A DNA stretch of 64,000 bases, taken from JBDSZL01 sp039925145. Its GTDB lineage: Bacteria > Acidobacteriota > Vicinamibacteria > Vicinamibacterales > SCN-69-37. Below are positions 1 to 7,793 of this stretch, piece after piece; position 1 is the first letter of the stretch, and every line of letters begins with the position of its first letter. The translations under genes were made by a program, and so were the position numbers. Location: the NCBI GenBank assembly GCA_039925145.1, contig JBDSZL010000052.1:1-64000 (forward strand). Direction: 5' to 3'. Under the pieces are notes generated by a model. The model saw only the letters and a program-made list of their open reading frames with translations. It was not told the DNA's origin and did no database searches.

Positions 1-45
1 CACCCGCGCCAATACCTCGACCCGTGTCAAGTCCCGCACACTCAT
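1..45 (-). CDS. ISNCY-like transposase, N-terminal fragment (runs off window)
   Basis: Only the first 15 codons are in the window. Read on the minus strand they begin MSVRDLTRVEVLARV, which is the usual opening of ISNCY-family transposases in which a helix-turn-helix DNA-binding region follows. The ATG lies at 45-43, and the rest of the gene lies beyond base 1, so it cannot be said whether the element is intact. The tandem 22-bp repeats just upstream (91-137) are what one expects of transposase-binding sites at an insertion-sequence end. The family call rests on recall of the N-terminal sequence, not on a search. Confidence 0.65.
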   Translation of the reverse strand, partial: MSVRDLTRVEVLARV

Positions 46-90
46 CGCTGTCCGTCCCAATCTGCGACCTCCCAGGAGATCGCCAGCGTA

Positions 91-137
91 GGGGACATTT
101 CTATTGCGCTACCGAGGGGACATTACTGCTGCGCTAC
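91..137. repeat. Two tandem 22-bp repeats, probable IS end
   Basis: GGGGACATTTCTATTGCGCTAC at 91-112 is repeated at 116-137 with three mismatches and a 3-bp spacer. The pair sits about 45 bp upstream of the transposase start codon. Repeated GGGGACATT...GCGCTAC boxes are typical of terminal transposase-binding sites, so this probably marks the outer end of the insertion sequence, with host DNA starting somewhere around 140-170. Confidence 0.65.
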
Positions 138-143
138 AACAGT

Positions 144-167
144 CCCCTGTTTTAGCCCCTGTTTTAG
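144..167. repeat. 12-bp perfect tandem duplication at IS boundary
   Basis: CCCCTGTTTTAG occurs twice head to tail (144-155 and 156-167). It lies immediately outside the two 22-bp boxes and may be part of the terminal inverted repeat of the element or a small duplication at its border. Confidence 0.6.
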
Positions 168-388
168 CGTCACACAGCAGCTATGGAGAGCTTAGAGGCG
201 CTGCGACAGGAGTAGATGGGGCCCCCCTCTGGCGACATGACAAAACATGACAATGCGGCGGTGCACGAACCTGGCAAAACCTAACATCCTGGCGGCGTGT
301 GCGAAGCAGGTAAGTCGACAGTCACCCTGCTCAGAGGGCCCGAAACAACTGAGCCAACTCTCGGCTGAGCTGACGGACGCGCTGGCGT
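168..388. other. Gap between IS end and first chromosomal gene; nothing recognised
   Basis: No convincing coding region is seen. The short open frames here lack ribosome-binding sites and family features. It may contain host flanking sequence of the insertion. Confidence 0.5.
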
Positions 389-1111
389 TCACCGCCGCGG
401 TCGGCGTTTCGCGACGATTGCCGTTTGCCCGCCGGGGTCGAGGGCCCGGTCGATCGCTCCCACGGGCGCCATGCCTGAATCGCGATCCGCTGCCGTTCCC
501 GACGCTCCGGTGTCCAGCCGTTCGACCTGTGCCTCCAAAAGTTCGTTCCGCCGACTTTCCAAGTCTCCCGCACGCGCGACGTCCGCCGGCCTTGTCATGA
601 TGCTGTTGTTGACCTGTTGCGGACCATGGGCGACATTGGCCTGTCGCGCGAAGATCGTGGGATTCTTACTCGCCATGAGCCGTTCGACCGTGGCACTGCA
701 TTGACCCTGCGCCTTGAGGGCCAAGCGCATGTACCGTTCCGAGATCTCGGGGTTCACCCTCAGGTTGTTGGCGGATCGACGTGCGTATTCGGAGTAGATG
801 GCATTGAGCGAGAGCGCCTGCGCCACCATCAGGCCTTCCATGTCGTTCATGTCGCCGCGATTCACACAGCCTGCAGCCTCTTTGATGGCGTCGAAACACG
901 TGGCGCTATCGATGTCAGTGAATCGAACCTTCGCGAACTGAGCGGTTGTCGCCGCGTTCGAACACAGCCCCTTGACCACGACATTCGCCAGCGCCTTCTC
1001 AAGGGTCTCGCCATCGGCCTTGGAGAGGGTCAGCACCGGGCCTGCTTCCGGTTCAGGCCCAGCAGGGGGCGTCGTCAGCTTCTTTTTACGCGGCATGAGC
1101 ATGTCCACCAT
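389..1111 (-). CDS. Hypothetical protein next to IS (240 aa)
   Basis: The protein of 240 residues starts MVDMLMPRKKK after a GAGGAG box 11 bases upstream; two further in-frame ATGs (1102, 1093) are possible starts. It has no signal peptide or membrane span. The centre is predicted helical with several Cys (GLCSN, ATCFD, GCVN, GQC), and residues about 170-185 carry HGPQQVNNS, a short motif I recall from uncharacterised proteins in accessory regions of proteobacteria. The C-terminal third is low complexity and basic. Its location beside a transposon edge suggests acquired DNA. Function unknown; I do not assign one. Confidence 0.6.
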   Translation of the reverse strand: MVDMLMPRKKKLTTPPAGPEPEAGPVLTLSKADGETLEKALANVVVKGLCSNAATTAQFAKVRFTDIDSATCFDAIKEAAGCVNRGDMNDMEGLMVAQALSLNAIYSEYARRSANNLRVNPEISERYMRLALKAQGQCSATVERLMASKNPTIFARQANVAHGPQQVNNSIMTRPADVARAGDLESRRNELLEAQVERLDTGASGTAADRDSGMAPVGAIDRALDPGGQTAIVAKRRPRR

Positions 1112-1226
1112 TTGCACACCAACTCCTCGGCACAGGCCAGTACTCGACGGCACCGTTGTCGTTGAATGCGCTGAAAATGCTTCGGTGAACCCGACTGCGC
1201 AGGACAGGACAGCACTGGCGATAACG

Positions 1227-1246
1227 GGGGGGCGTAGACTCCCCCC
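1227..1246. other. G6/C6 hairpin
   Basis: A run of at least six G, an 8-base loop (CGTAGACT) and six C can form a stable hairpin. No T-tract follows it on either strand, so it is not a classical terminator. Confidence 0.45.
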
Positions 1247-1262
1247 TTCCGCACCATCAATC

Positions 1263-1292
1263 GACAAAGGCCCGGTTCTCCCGGCCTTTGTC
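1263..1292 (+). terminator. Possible Rho-independent terminator
   Basis: GACAAAGGCC and GGCCTTTGTC form a perfect 10-bp stem around a 10-base loop, followed on the plus strand by ATTTTC. No plus-strand gene ending here was found, so it might terminate transcription reading out of the element, or be a cruciform or attenuator upstream of the minus-strand gene at 389-1111. Confidence 0.45.
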
Positions 1293-1619
1293 ATTTTCGA
1301 ATGCCGAAACGCCTAACGAGCGCCTACCAGGGACGCATCGCCCTGTCTTTGTCTCAGAACGTCTGCGGCGATCCCATCACCCGCCATAGCTCGATCGAGG
1401 TCATTGATCGCGATCGCCGTACTGATGAGAAAGCGCATCGTCTTCCCGCTCGGGTTTGCGCGCACGGTGCGTCGCGCGCCGGACTGAACACGCAGTGACG
1501 GCGAAGGTGCCTTTGCTGCGTGATTCTATCTTGCGCGGTTCGCGCCGGCAGAGCGCGACGATCTACACTGAAGCCCACATCACATTGCTTTTGACGAGCG
1601 AGAGAGCGGGAGGTCTACC

Positions 1620-1835
1620 GTGAGTGGACATCATTCGCACTTGAGGGTCCGTTTCTATCCTGGGCATGACGGCCCGAAGTGGACGTGTGTCGTGCAGCGC
1701 CTCGGGGGCGACGGCATGCCAATTGGCGGGGACTTGATATCGGCGACCGGCGACACCAGAGACGACGCGCGCACCCACGCGCTGGAGCAGGCGCCGGACG
1801 AGGATGTGCGTGAAGCGCTCGTCGCCGCGCACTAG
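1620..1835 (+). CDS. Small hypothetical protein (71 aa)
   Basis: A GTG start at 1620 is preceded by GGGAGG at ideal spacing, which supports a real gene despite its size. The product is soluble, with no signal peptide or membrane span, and carries a RVRFYPG segment, a GGDLISATG segment and a C-terminal acidic helix (DTRDDARTHALEQAPDEDVREAL). I do not recognise a family. It stands alone, followed directly by the 53-bp hairpin repeats, which may act as its transcript end. Confidence 0.55.
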   Translation: MSGHHSHLRVRFYPGHDGPKWTCVVQRLGGDGMPIGGDLISATGDTRDDARTHALEQAPDEDVREALVAAH

Positions 1836-1866
1836 ATCGCGCGAGTCCCGAGCGTAGCGAGGGACG

Positions 1867-2004
1867 AGCGTCTGAGCGCTGGGGGTGGGGCCCCAGCGCC
1901 ATTGAAAGAACGCTGACCAGCGTCTGAGCGCTTGGGGGTGGGGGCCCAGCGCCATTGAAAGAACGCTGACCAGCGTCTGAGCGCTGGGGGTGGGGCCCCA
2001 GCGC
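1867..2004. repeat. 53-bp tandem repeat with embedded hairpins (2.6 copies)
   Basis: Units start at 1867, 1919 and 1972 (52, 53 and a partial 33 bp). Each contains AGCGTCTGAGCGCT, then a G-rich arm and a matching C-rich arm. In units 1 and 3 GCGCTGGGG and CCCCAGCGC form a perfect 9-bp stem over a 6-base loop; unit 2 has one inserted T and one base less in the C-run, so its stem is imperfect. The spacer CCATTGAAAGAACGCTGACC is identical in units 1 and 2. It follows directly on the stop of the small gene at 1620-1835. Confidence 0.75.
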
Positions 2005-2230
2005 TCACGATCACCGCGACGCTTGAGAAGACCAAGGTCTCCCGCACGGCGCGGTTGCGCATTCAGTAGCGGCGAACGCGGTTCGGACGCACGCGCGGGA
2101 GCGGCAACAGCGGCGATCCGCGTCGCCTCTAATGTGCCTCACTGATATTCATTCTTGGCCGAAGGAAAGTTCCCGTATTCGTGTCGAGGCCGCCGACGAG
2201 CCCACTGTAACCTTCAGGCACTCGCGGATC
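2005..2230. other. Non-coding stretch, nothing recognised
   Basis: Between the hairpin repeats and the end of the next minus-strand gene no gene, promoter or repeat is evident. Confidence 0.4.
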
Positions 2231-2680
2231 TCACCCGCTCTCACCTTGCATGCGGTCGCACTCTGCTTTATAGACCTCGATCAGAACCGTGAGTTTCGTC
2301 TGGAAGACGCTCTGTGCGGAGTACACCTCGGCGAGAGGCTCGACGAGCGCCTTCTGCTTCAACTCGTCCTCGACTGTCATCGTCAGTTCCGCAAGCCGCT
2401 CGAGATTCGCACGTGAATGGAACTCGAGCTCTTTGAGCTTCGTGAGGACGACGAGTGACCCTTCGAGCGCCGCCGGCGGCTTCACCGTAGAGCCCTCGCT
2501 CGGCGCCGGGACTGCCGCGGTCTCGCTTGGTACACCCGTTTGGTGCTCCTTCTTGTTTTGCACTGGCGGCTTCTTCCCCGGCTGTACGGCAGGCGCATCC
2601 TCAGGACGTGCCCCCGTGCCTTCGTGCTTCTTTTCCTGGGTGACTTTCTTGGCGTGTGCGACGTTGCGCGGATCAGACAT
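2231..2680 (-). CDS. Hypothetical Lys/Pro-rich protein with C-terminal helical domain (149 aa)
   Basis: I chose the start MSDPRNVAHAKKV at 2680 because a GGGGGTGGA box lies just before it and the upstream in-frame extension looks random. The first 75 residues are charged and Pro/Lys-rich and probably disordered; residues about 85-145 form amphipathic helices (LTKLKELEFHSRANLERLAELTM and so on), likely a coiled coil. There is no signal peptide. MSDPRNVAHAKKV-type openings occur in uncharacterised bacterial proteins. Function unknown. Confidence 0.6.
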   Translation of the reverse strand: MSDPRNVAHAKKVTQEKKHEGTGARPEDAPAVQPGKKPPVQNKKEHQTGVPSETAAVPAPSEGSTVKPPAALEGSLVVLTKLKELEFHSRANLERLAELTMTVEDELKQKALVEPLAEVYSAQSVFQTKLTVLIEVYKAECDRMQGESG

Positions 2681-2774
2681 TCCACCCCCGTTTGCCGATG
2701 TGGACGACAGTGCCCGCCTAATGCCGGGGTGTTTCAACGGCTTCTGTTCAGCGTACCAGATGCCACCTTGCTGG

Positions 2775-3305
2775 CTATCGAGGACGGGAGGGCGGATATT
2801 CCTTCAGCAGTTTCTGTGCATCCGATGGGAGCTTTGCGACGAGCTTCGAGCCGGTGCTCTCCTCGTCTCGATACACGCCTCGCCAGACGAACGCGTCCGC
2901 GCCAGCGGCCTTCAGGTCGATCACCAGGGTGGCCGCGGCGTACCGCACCGAGACAGGCCCCGTGCTGATCCGCCCACTGCCGCGTGGTCCCGCAATGGAG
3001 ACACCCCGGCCAGTGGTGGATACATCTTCGCCGGTGATGACAACTGACACCGCGAGATCGCCCTGTGCCGCCGTCTCTGCCAGACCCCTTGCGGCGAGCG
3101 TGGACCGTATCGCCGCCTGCACCTGTTTGACGAACAGATCGTTGTCGAGCTCGGGTCGTCCGCTCTCTACACGCGTGCCTCCCAGCGTGAAGGTCTTGAA
3201 ACGAGTGAAATCGGCGGTCGGGCTGGCGTCCACGCTCCACTCATCCGCGGCCGCGATTGGTGCGGCGAGCACAACACTCAGCAAGAAGCCCAATAGTCCG
3301 CGCAT
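2775..3305 (-). CDS. DUF4136 secreted protein (second of a tandem pair)
   Basis: The protein of 176 residues has an N-terminal signal peptide (LLGFLLSVVLAAPIAAA) and then the DUF4136 pattern: a DFTRFKTF block near residue 35, a central region with a VIDLKAAGADAFVWRGV strand pair, and a C-terminal segment ending LLKEYPP. DUF4136 proteins are periplasmic or outer-membrane-associated proteins of unknown function. It begins three bases after the stop of the paralogue at 3309-3830, so both probably share one transcript. It lacks a lipobox Cys, unlike many family members, so it is probably soluble in the periplasm. Confidence 0.85.
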   Translation of the reverse strand: MRGLLGFLLSVVLAAPIAAADEWSVDASPTADFTRFKTFTLGGTRVESGRPELDNDLFVKQVQAAIRSTLAARGLAETAAQGDLAVSVVITGEDVSTTGRGVSIAGPRGSGRISTGPVSVRYAAATLVIDLKAAGADAFVWRGVYRDEESTGSKLVAKLPSDAQKLLKEYPPSRPR

Positions 3306-3308
3306 GGC

Positions 3309-3830
3309 TCACTTCCGGCGAGGCGGGAATTTCTCGAACAGCTTGGCCAGATCCTTGGGCAGGACCTCCGCGAACTTACCAGCCTTCGTCTCGGTGTCGT
3401 GGTAGACGCCGCGCCACAGCAGAGTCCCACCAGGGCGATCCGAGATATCCACGACCAGCGTGACGTCGGTGTAGTCCACCGGCAGAGCGCCTGCCGGTCC
3501 GCGTCGACCAGGGGTGAGCGCATGGGCGCGGCCGAACGGACCGATGCCGAAGTCGGTGGCGTTCAGGGTGTATCCCACCGTGGCGTCGGCATTCTGATCG
3601 AGTTCTTTCATACCCGCGGCGGCCAAAGCCGTCCGCAGGCCAGCCGCCAGCTTGCTGGCCAGGACCGGGCTCGTCAATTCGGGTCGAGTCGTCGTGACTC
3701 CCGGCGTGGACAGGCTGAAGGTCTTCAGTCGCGAAAAATCCACGTGGTCATCGAAAAGCACCGCGTGGTCATCGGCCGAGAGCGCGACGGATGTCAAAAG
3801 CAGTCCGAGCATCGCCGCAGCGACTCGCAT
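3309..3830 (-). CDS. DUF4136 secreted protein (first of a tandem pair)
   Basis: This 173-residue protein has a signal peptide (MLGLLLTSVALSA), then the family block DFSRLKTFSL near residue 31, a VTLVVDISDRPGGTLLWRGVYHD strand region and a C-terminal LAKLFEKFPP. It aligns along its whole length with the downstream gene at 2775-3305, which points to tandem duplication followed by marked divergence. Molecular function of DUF4136 is not established. The 254-bp gap upstream, towards the divergent EF-hand gene, should contain its promoter. Confidence 0.85.
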   Translation of the reverse strand: MRVAAAMLGLLLTSVALSADDHAVLFDDHVDFSRLKTFSLSTPGVTTTRPELTSPVLASKLAAGLRTALAAAGMKELDQNADATVGYTLNATDFGIGPFGRAHALTPGRRGPAGALPVDYTDVTLVVDISDRPGGTLLWRGVYHDTETKAGKFAEVLPKDLAKLFEKFPPRRK

Positions 3831-4084
3831 GTGGCTCCTTCGGCGCGGTTGCCGACGACACGACGCGCGGGCGTCGGGCCTGTCATTGAATGGCTTGCAT
3901 CATATCTCCCTCGCCGCGACATTCGCACCTGCGCGCCATGCGGCACGCGTAAATCCTGCGGACATGCTGCGGGAGACGTAACCCCGCCCTGCCGGTAGGT
4001 CGTCCGCGCGATTGTCACACTCTCGTCTCAATTCAGGGGTCGGTTCATTCCACGAAACCCGTTATTCTGTTTCCGGAGGCTTCT

Positions 4085-4933
4085 ATGCATTTCCCGCAGA
4101 TACGCGTACGCATGACATCGGCAGCCGTGTTCGGGTTGCTCTGCTCGGCCCCCGCGTACGCGCAGGCGCCACCGGCGCCGAGTGCCCAGGCGCCAGGCGC
4201 GCCTGCGGTGTCGATGATGCAGGCAAGCCCGGTGTTGAACGCGGTCGACGTCAATCACGACAGCCGGATCGACACCGCCGAATTGGCCAACGCACCGGCA
4301 CGCCTCAAGACGCTGGATAAGAATGCCGATGGCAAGCTGACGCGCGACGAAGTGGCCCTGCCCCCCGGCTTCGGCCGCGGACCGGGCGGACCGGGCGGTC
4401 CCGGTGGGTTTGGCGGACGAGGCGGGCGCGACGGCGAAGGACGCGGCAGAGGTGAAGGTGGCCGAGGTGGCGGCGAAGTCGTCCCTGGAGAGCGCGACTT
4501 CGCGGTGCCGTTATCTGGCCCGACGGCCGACGAACTGCTGGCCACGTTGATGGCCTGGGACAAGAACAAGGACGGCAAGCTCACCAAAGACGAGGTGCCC
4601 GAGCGCCAGCAGGGCATCTTCGATCGCGGGGATACAGACAAGAACAGCGTGCTCGACGCCGCAGAACTGCGCAAGCTCACAGCCGATCAGGCCGCGGCGC
4701 CTCCCGCGCCTCCCGCGCCTCGAGGTGGCGGGCGCGGTGGATTTGGCGGTGACGCCGCCACGGCGGCGCTTGATGCCGATCGCAACGGCGAGATTTCCGC
4801 TGACGAGATGGCGAATGCGGCCACGACGCTGAAGACCCTCGACAAGAACGGCGACGGCGTCATCACCGAAGACGAAGTGCGCCCCGCGCCCGGTGGCGGG
4901 CGAGGTCCCGGCGCGCCTGGCGCCCCTCAGTAA
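4085..4933 (+). CDS. Secreted EF-hand protein with Gly/Arg-rich linker (282 aa)
   Basis: After a signal peptide ending near APAYAQA come six EF-hand-type calcium loops: DVNHDSRIDTAEL, DKNADGKLTRDEV, DKNKDGKLTKDEV, DTDKNSVLDAAEL, DADRNGEISADEM and DKNGDGVITEDEV. They are arranged in pairs separated by linkers of Gly, Arg and Pro; the first linker (about residues 98-130) is almost only G, R and P. Canonical D-x-D/N-x-D/N-G spacing predicts Ca2+ binding in the periplasm or outside the cell. It lies 45 bp before the ApbE-DUF2271 gene on the same strand, so they may be co-transcribed. The target of the calcium sensing is unknown. Confidence 0.85.
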   Translation: MHFPQIRVRMTSAAVFGLLCSAPAYAQAPPAPSAQAPGAPAVSMMQASPVLNAVDVNHDSRIDTAELANAPARLKTLDKNADGKLTRDEVALPPGFGRGPGGPGGPGGFGGRGGRDGEGRGRGEGGRGGGEVVPGERDFAVPLSGPTADELLATLMAWDKNKDGKLTKDEVPERQQGIFDRGDTDKNSVLDAAELRKLTADQAAAPPAPPAPRGGGRGGFGGDAATAALDADRNGEISADEMANAATTLKTLDKNGDGVITEDEVRPAPGGGRGPGAPGAPQ

Positions 4934-4978
4934 ATCCTTCCTTTCGCGATTACGCCCATCCGAGTCCACGAGCGTCCT

Positions 4979-6526
4979 ATGAACAAGAAATTCCTTGTCC
5001 CGGCAGTTGTCGCCTTTTCGAGCGCGGGCACCGCCACCGCCGCCGATCTGTCGTTTGTCTCGAACTACGAGAACGTCTTGGGCACATCGCTCGAGCTCAA
5101 GATCGCGGCCTTGAACCGCGTGGCAGCTGACCGCGCACAGCTCACCATCCTGAACGAGATCTCGCGCCAGTCGCGCATCCTGAGCTCGTGGGATTCGACG
5201 AGCGAAGTGAGCCGCTGGGCGCAATCGCACGGACAGCCCGTGCCCGTCTCCCGCGAGCTGTTCGATGTGCTGGGCCTGTTCGATCACTGGCGCGTCCGCA
5301 CCGGAGGCGCCCTCGATCCCGCGGCGCAGTCGGTTGTGGCAGCCTGGGCCTCGGCCGCGAGTCAGCAACGGCTGCCCACATCCACAGAGCTGGCCGCCGC
5401 GCTGAAGACGGTGCAGCAACCGCACTGGCAGCTGGACGCCGCGGACATGACGGCGACGCATCTCTCGAACGCCCCGCTCGTACTCGCGTCCTTCACCAAG
5501 AGCTACATCATCGATCGCGCCGTCACGGCGGCCATGCGCGTCCCCGGCGTCAACGCCGTGGTCCTGAACGTCGGCGGCGACGTCGTGGTGCGGGGCACGG
5601 TTGCCGAGCCGATCGACATCGCGGATCCGAAAGATGACGCAGAGAACGCGTCGCCTCTTTCCCAAATTGTCGTGAAGGACGCTGCGGTGGCAACCAGCGG
5701 CAACTACAGACGCGGCGTCGACATCGCCGGCGTCCACTACTCACATATCGTCGATCCGCGCACGGGCATGCCGGCGGGCGACGTCGTCAGCTCCACGGTC
5801 GTGGCCGCGAATCCGGCCGAGGCGGGCGCGCTGGCGACCGCGTTCTCGATTCTCACGCCGGCCGAGAGCCGGCAACTGGCGGCCGACTCGCCCGGCGTCG
5901 AGTACCTGCTGGTCGACAGACAAGGCCGGCGCATCGCCAGCCCCGGCTGGCATCGTCTCGAAGTGCCGGCGGCGCCGCAGCCGCCGCAGTCTCGTGCCGC
6001 CTCGACCATCGTTGGCCCCGCTCTCGCCCAGGCGCCCACCGCGGCGCGCGGCGCGGCCGCGCAGTGGGATCCCGCCATGGAGCTGGCGGTCAACTTCGAG
6101 ATTCCCGTGCTCGGGGGCCGTGCACTGCGCCCGTTCATCGCGATCTGGATTGAGGACGCAGACAGGTTCCCGGTGCGCACGCTGGCGCTCTGGTACCACG
6201 AAGATCGCTATCTGCCCGAAGTGAAGGCCTGGTATCGCGCAGACCGGCTCCGAAGCATGTCGGAAACGACGTCCGTTGTACGTTCCATCGGCGCCGCCAC
6301 GCGGGCTCCCGGTAAGTACACGATGAAGTGGGACGGCAAGGACCAGTCGGGCAACTACGTGAAGCCCGGCAAATACACCGTGTCCATCGAGTCCTCTCGC
6401 GAGCACGGGACCTACCAGATCGACCGCCAGGAGATGACCTTCACCGGCACACCGCAGGCGATCGAGTTCAAGCCGGGCACCGAACTCGGCGTCGTGTCCT
6501 TTGACTATCACAAAGTCACCCCGTAG
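4979..6526 (+). CDS. ApbE-like FAD:protein FMN transferase fused to DUF2271
   Basis: A signal peptide (ending about residue 22) is followed by an ApbE-type domain (about 25-330): VGGDVVVRG near 198-206 and HIVDPRTG at 256-263 are hallmarks, and ATSGNYRRG precedes the latter as in the family. ApbE covalently attaches FMN to Thr/Ser of extracytoplasmic flavoproteins. Residues about 362-515 match DUF2271 (WDPAMELAVNFEIP, IAIWIEDADRFPVRTLALWYHE), a secreted beta-sandwich often encoded beside PepSY membrane proteins. The fusion joins activities that are usually separate genes. It is flanked by the EF-hand gene and overlaps the PepSY gene by 26 bp, indicating an operon. No FMN-accepting protein is seen nearby. 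Confidence 0.8.
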   Translation: MNKKFLVPAVVAFSSAGTATAADLSFVSNYENVLGTSLELKIAALNRVAADRAQLTILNEISRQSRILSSWDSTSEVSRWAQSHGQPVPVSRELFDVLGLFDHWRVRTGGALDPAAQSVVAAWASAASQQRLPTSTELAAALKTVQQPHWQLDAADMTATHLSNAPLVLASFTKSYIIDRAVTAAMRVPGVNAVVLNVGGDVVVRGTVAEPIDIADPKDDAENASPLSQIVVKDAAVATSGNYRRGVDIAGVHYSHIVDPRTGMPAGDVVSSTVVAANPAEAGALATAFSILTPAESRQLAADSPGVEYLLVDRQGRRIASPGWHRLEVPAAPQPPQSRAASTIVGPALAQAPTAARGAAAQWDPAMELAVNFEIPVLGGRALRPFIAIWIEDADRFPVRTLALWYHEDRYLPEVKAWYRADRLRSMSETTSVVRSIGAATRAPGKYTMKWDGKDQSGNYVKPGKYTVSIESSREHGTYQIDRQEMTFTGTPQAIEFKPGTELGVVSFDYHKVTP

Positions 6527-7163
6527 GCCGGCCGCCAGAAGCGTCGCGGAGTCTCCGAAGCGGAGCGGCCAGCGCGTTCGCCGCGCAACCGCCCATTGGT
6601 CGCGTGTGCTCCACACGTACCTCTCGATGGTCAGCTTCTCGATCCTCCTCTTTTTTGCAGTGACCGGGATCACACTGAACCACCAGGGCGCGTTCAATGC
6701 CGACGCCAAGACGACACGCTTCACGGGACAGCTCGAGTCGTCGTGGCTGCAGCCACCCGCGGGCCGGGAGGTCGCCAGGAGCGAAATCGTCGGAGCCTTG
6801 CGGAGCACGCATGGCATCGATGCGGCGGTGAAGGACTTTCGAGTCGAAGAGAACGAGATCACGATCACGTTCAAGGGGCCTGGCTACGCGGCCGACGGCT
6901 TCATCGATCGTCAGAAAGGCACGTACGACATCACCGAGTCACGCCTCGGCCTGATTGCCGTCATCAACGACTTGCACAAGGGGCGCGACACCGGCAGCGC
7001 CTGGGCGTGGGTCATCGACATCTCGGCGGGGCTGATGGTGCTCGTGTCCCTGACCGGTCTGACGTTGATCTTCTTCCTGCAGAAGCGGCGGACGGCCGGG
7101 CTCATCGCGCTCGCCATGGGCACCGCAGTGTGCGTGGCGGTGTATGCGCTCTGGGTGTCGTAG
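6501..7163 (+). CDS. PepSY-associated TM-helix membrane protein
   Basis: This 220-residue protein starts with TTG inside the preceding gene, typical of translational coupling. It has a basic N-terminus, a first membrane helix near 38-58 (MVSFSILLFFAVTGITLNH), an external domain of about 110 residues with a PepSY-like beta segment (VKDFRVEENEITITFKGPGYAADGFID), then two helices near 168-193 and 198-218. The TGITLNH motif after the first helix is the recurring pattern of the PepSY_TM_like family, associated with ferric-siderophore reduction or flavin-linked transmembrane electron transfer. Together with the ApbE-DUF2271 protein this suggests a membrane redox module. A start further downstream is possible. 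Confidence 0.75.
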   Translation: MTITKSPRRPAARSVAESPKRSGQRVRRATAHWSRVLHTYLSMVSFSILLFFAVTGITLNHQGAFNADAKTTRFTGQLESSWLQPPAGREVARSEIVGALRSTHGIDAAVKDFRVEENEITITFKGPGYAADGFIDRQKGTYDITESRLGLIAVINDLHKGRDTGSAWAWVIDISAGLMVLVSLTGLTLIFFLQKRRTAGLIALAMGTAVCVAVYALWVS

Positions 7164-7167
7164 CTGC

Positions 7168-7404
7168 TCACAGCCCTTCGGGCTCGCGGACCTCGCCGTC
7201 GATGTCGTCGAGCCGCTGCTGCATGAACTTCCGCGCGTCCTGCACGGCCTGGTTGTAGATTTGCGGACCCACCGCGGCGGCTACGAAGTCGAGCACCTGC
7301 TCGGCCCGGAAGCGACTGAGGTCGTCGTCGAATTCTTCACGAAAGAAGGCCTGAATGCGATCGATGAGTTGCTGCCGTCGGCCGCCGTCGATCTTCAGGG
7401 TCAC
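7168..7404 (-). CDS. DUF2164 family protein (78 aa)
   Basis: The short soluble protein matches the DUF2164 pattern: IQAFFREEFDDDLSRFRAEQVLDF followed by GPQIYNQAVQDARKFMQQRLDDIDGEV. The family consists of small cytoplasmic alpha-helical proteins of unknown function. It ends five bases from the stop of the convergent PepSY gene. It is downstream of the secreted protein gene at 7431-7793 on the same strand with a 26-bp gap, so both may be co-transcribed. Confidence 0.85.
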   Translation of the reverse strand: MTLKIDGGRRQQLIDRIQAFFREEFDDDLSRFRAEQVLDFVAAAVGPQIYNQAVQDARKFMQQRLDDIDGEVREPEGL

Positions 7405-7430
7405 TCGACACTCCGGTGGCGGATGCCCAT

Positions 7431-7793
7431 CTACTGCTCGCCGCAGCCCGGGACCTTGACGACGCGGGAAGCGTATCGCACGGCGGCAGATGGAGTCACC
7501 GCGAGCTTCGGGTCGATGCTGCCGTCAGCGCGGCGGACCATCTGGCAGTCGATCGCCAAATTCGGGCTCGAGGCTGATACAGCGGATGGCCCGGCCGCCG
7601 GTGAGTTCGACGGCACAAATACAGGCAGGGCACGAGGCGGCTCAGGCAGTCGCATGCCGAAGTCGGCCGAAATCCGTGGCTTGATCTGGGCCGGGCTTCC
7701 GATTCCGAGCGGGACCGCTCTCGACTGAGCACCTGCCCACTGGGGCAGCGTCACCGCCAGAATAACGAGAGCGACGGAAATGCTCGTCTTCAT
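7431..7793 (-). CDS. Hypothetical secreted protein (120 aa)
   Basis: A clear signal peptide (ISVALVILAVTLPQWAGAQS) is followed by about 98 residues rich in Pro and Ala. Two Cys (in AIDCQMV and at the C-terminus PGCGEQ) could form a disulfide. The region LAIDCQMVRRADGSIDPKL resembles short segments in other small secreted acidobacterial proteins, but I do not recognise a family. Predicted periplasmic or exported. Confidence 0.65.
   Translation of the reverse strand: MKTSISVALVILAVTLPQWAGAQSRAVPLGIGSPAQIKPRISADFGMRLPEPPRALPVFVPSNSPAAGPSAVSASSPNLAIDCQMVRRADGSIDPKLAVTPSAAVRYASRVVKVPGCGEQ

Larger units (their letters stand above)
1112..1619. other. 508-bp region with two hairpins, no gene recognised
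   Basis: No open frame here has a plausible start and family. The stretch holds two strong inverted repeats (1227-1246 and 1263-1292) listed separately, upstream of the minus-strand hypothetical gene. The remainder to 1619 shows nothing recognisable. Confidence 0.5.

Noticed and set aside
91..167. Short repeated boxes as a possible CRISPR array
   Set aside because: Only two 22-bp copies with a 3-bp spacer and a separate 12-bp duplication; no spacer diversity and no cas gene in the window.
1301..1498. Small plus-strand frame after the hairpin at 1263-1292
   Set aside because: No ribosome-binding site, no recognisable sequence, and composition like random frames.
4511..5737. Long open frame antisense to the EF-hand and ApbE-DUF2271 genes
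   Set aside because: Typical of high-GC coding DNA read in another frame; the plus-strand product has family hallmarks and signal peptides, the antisense one has none.
5741..6874. Large antisense frame over ApbE-DUF2271 and PepSY genes
   Set aside because: No ribosome-binding site, no recognisable domain, and the two opposite-strand genes are well supported.
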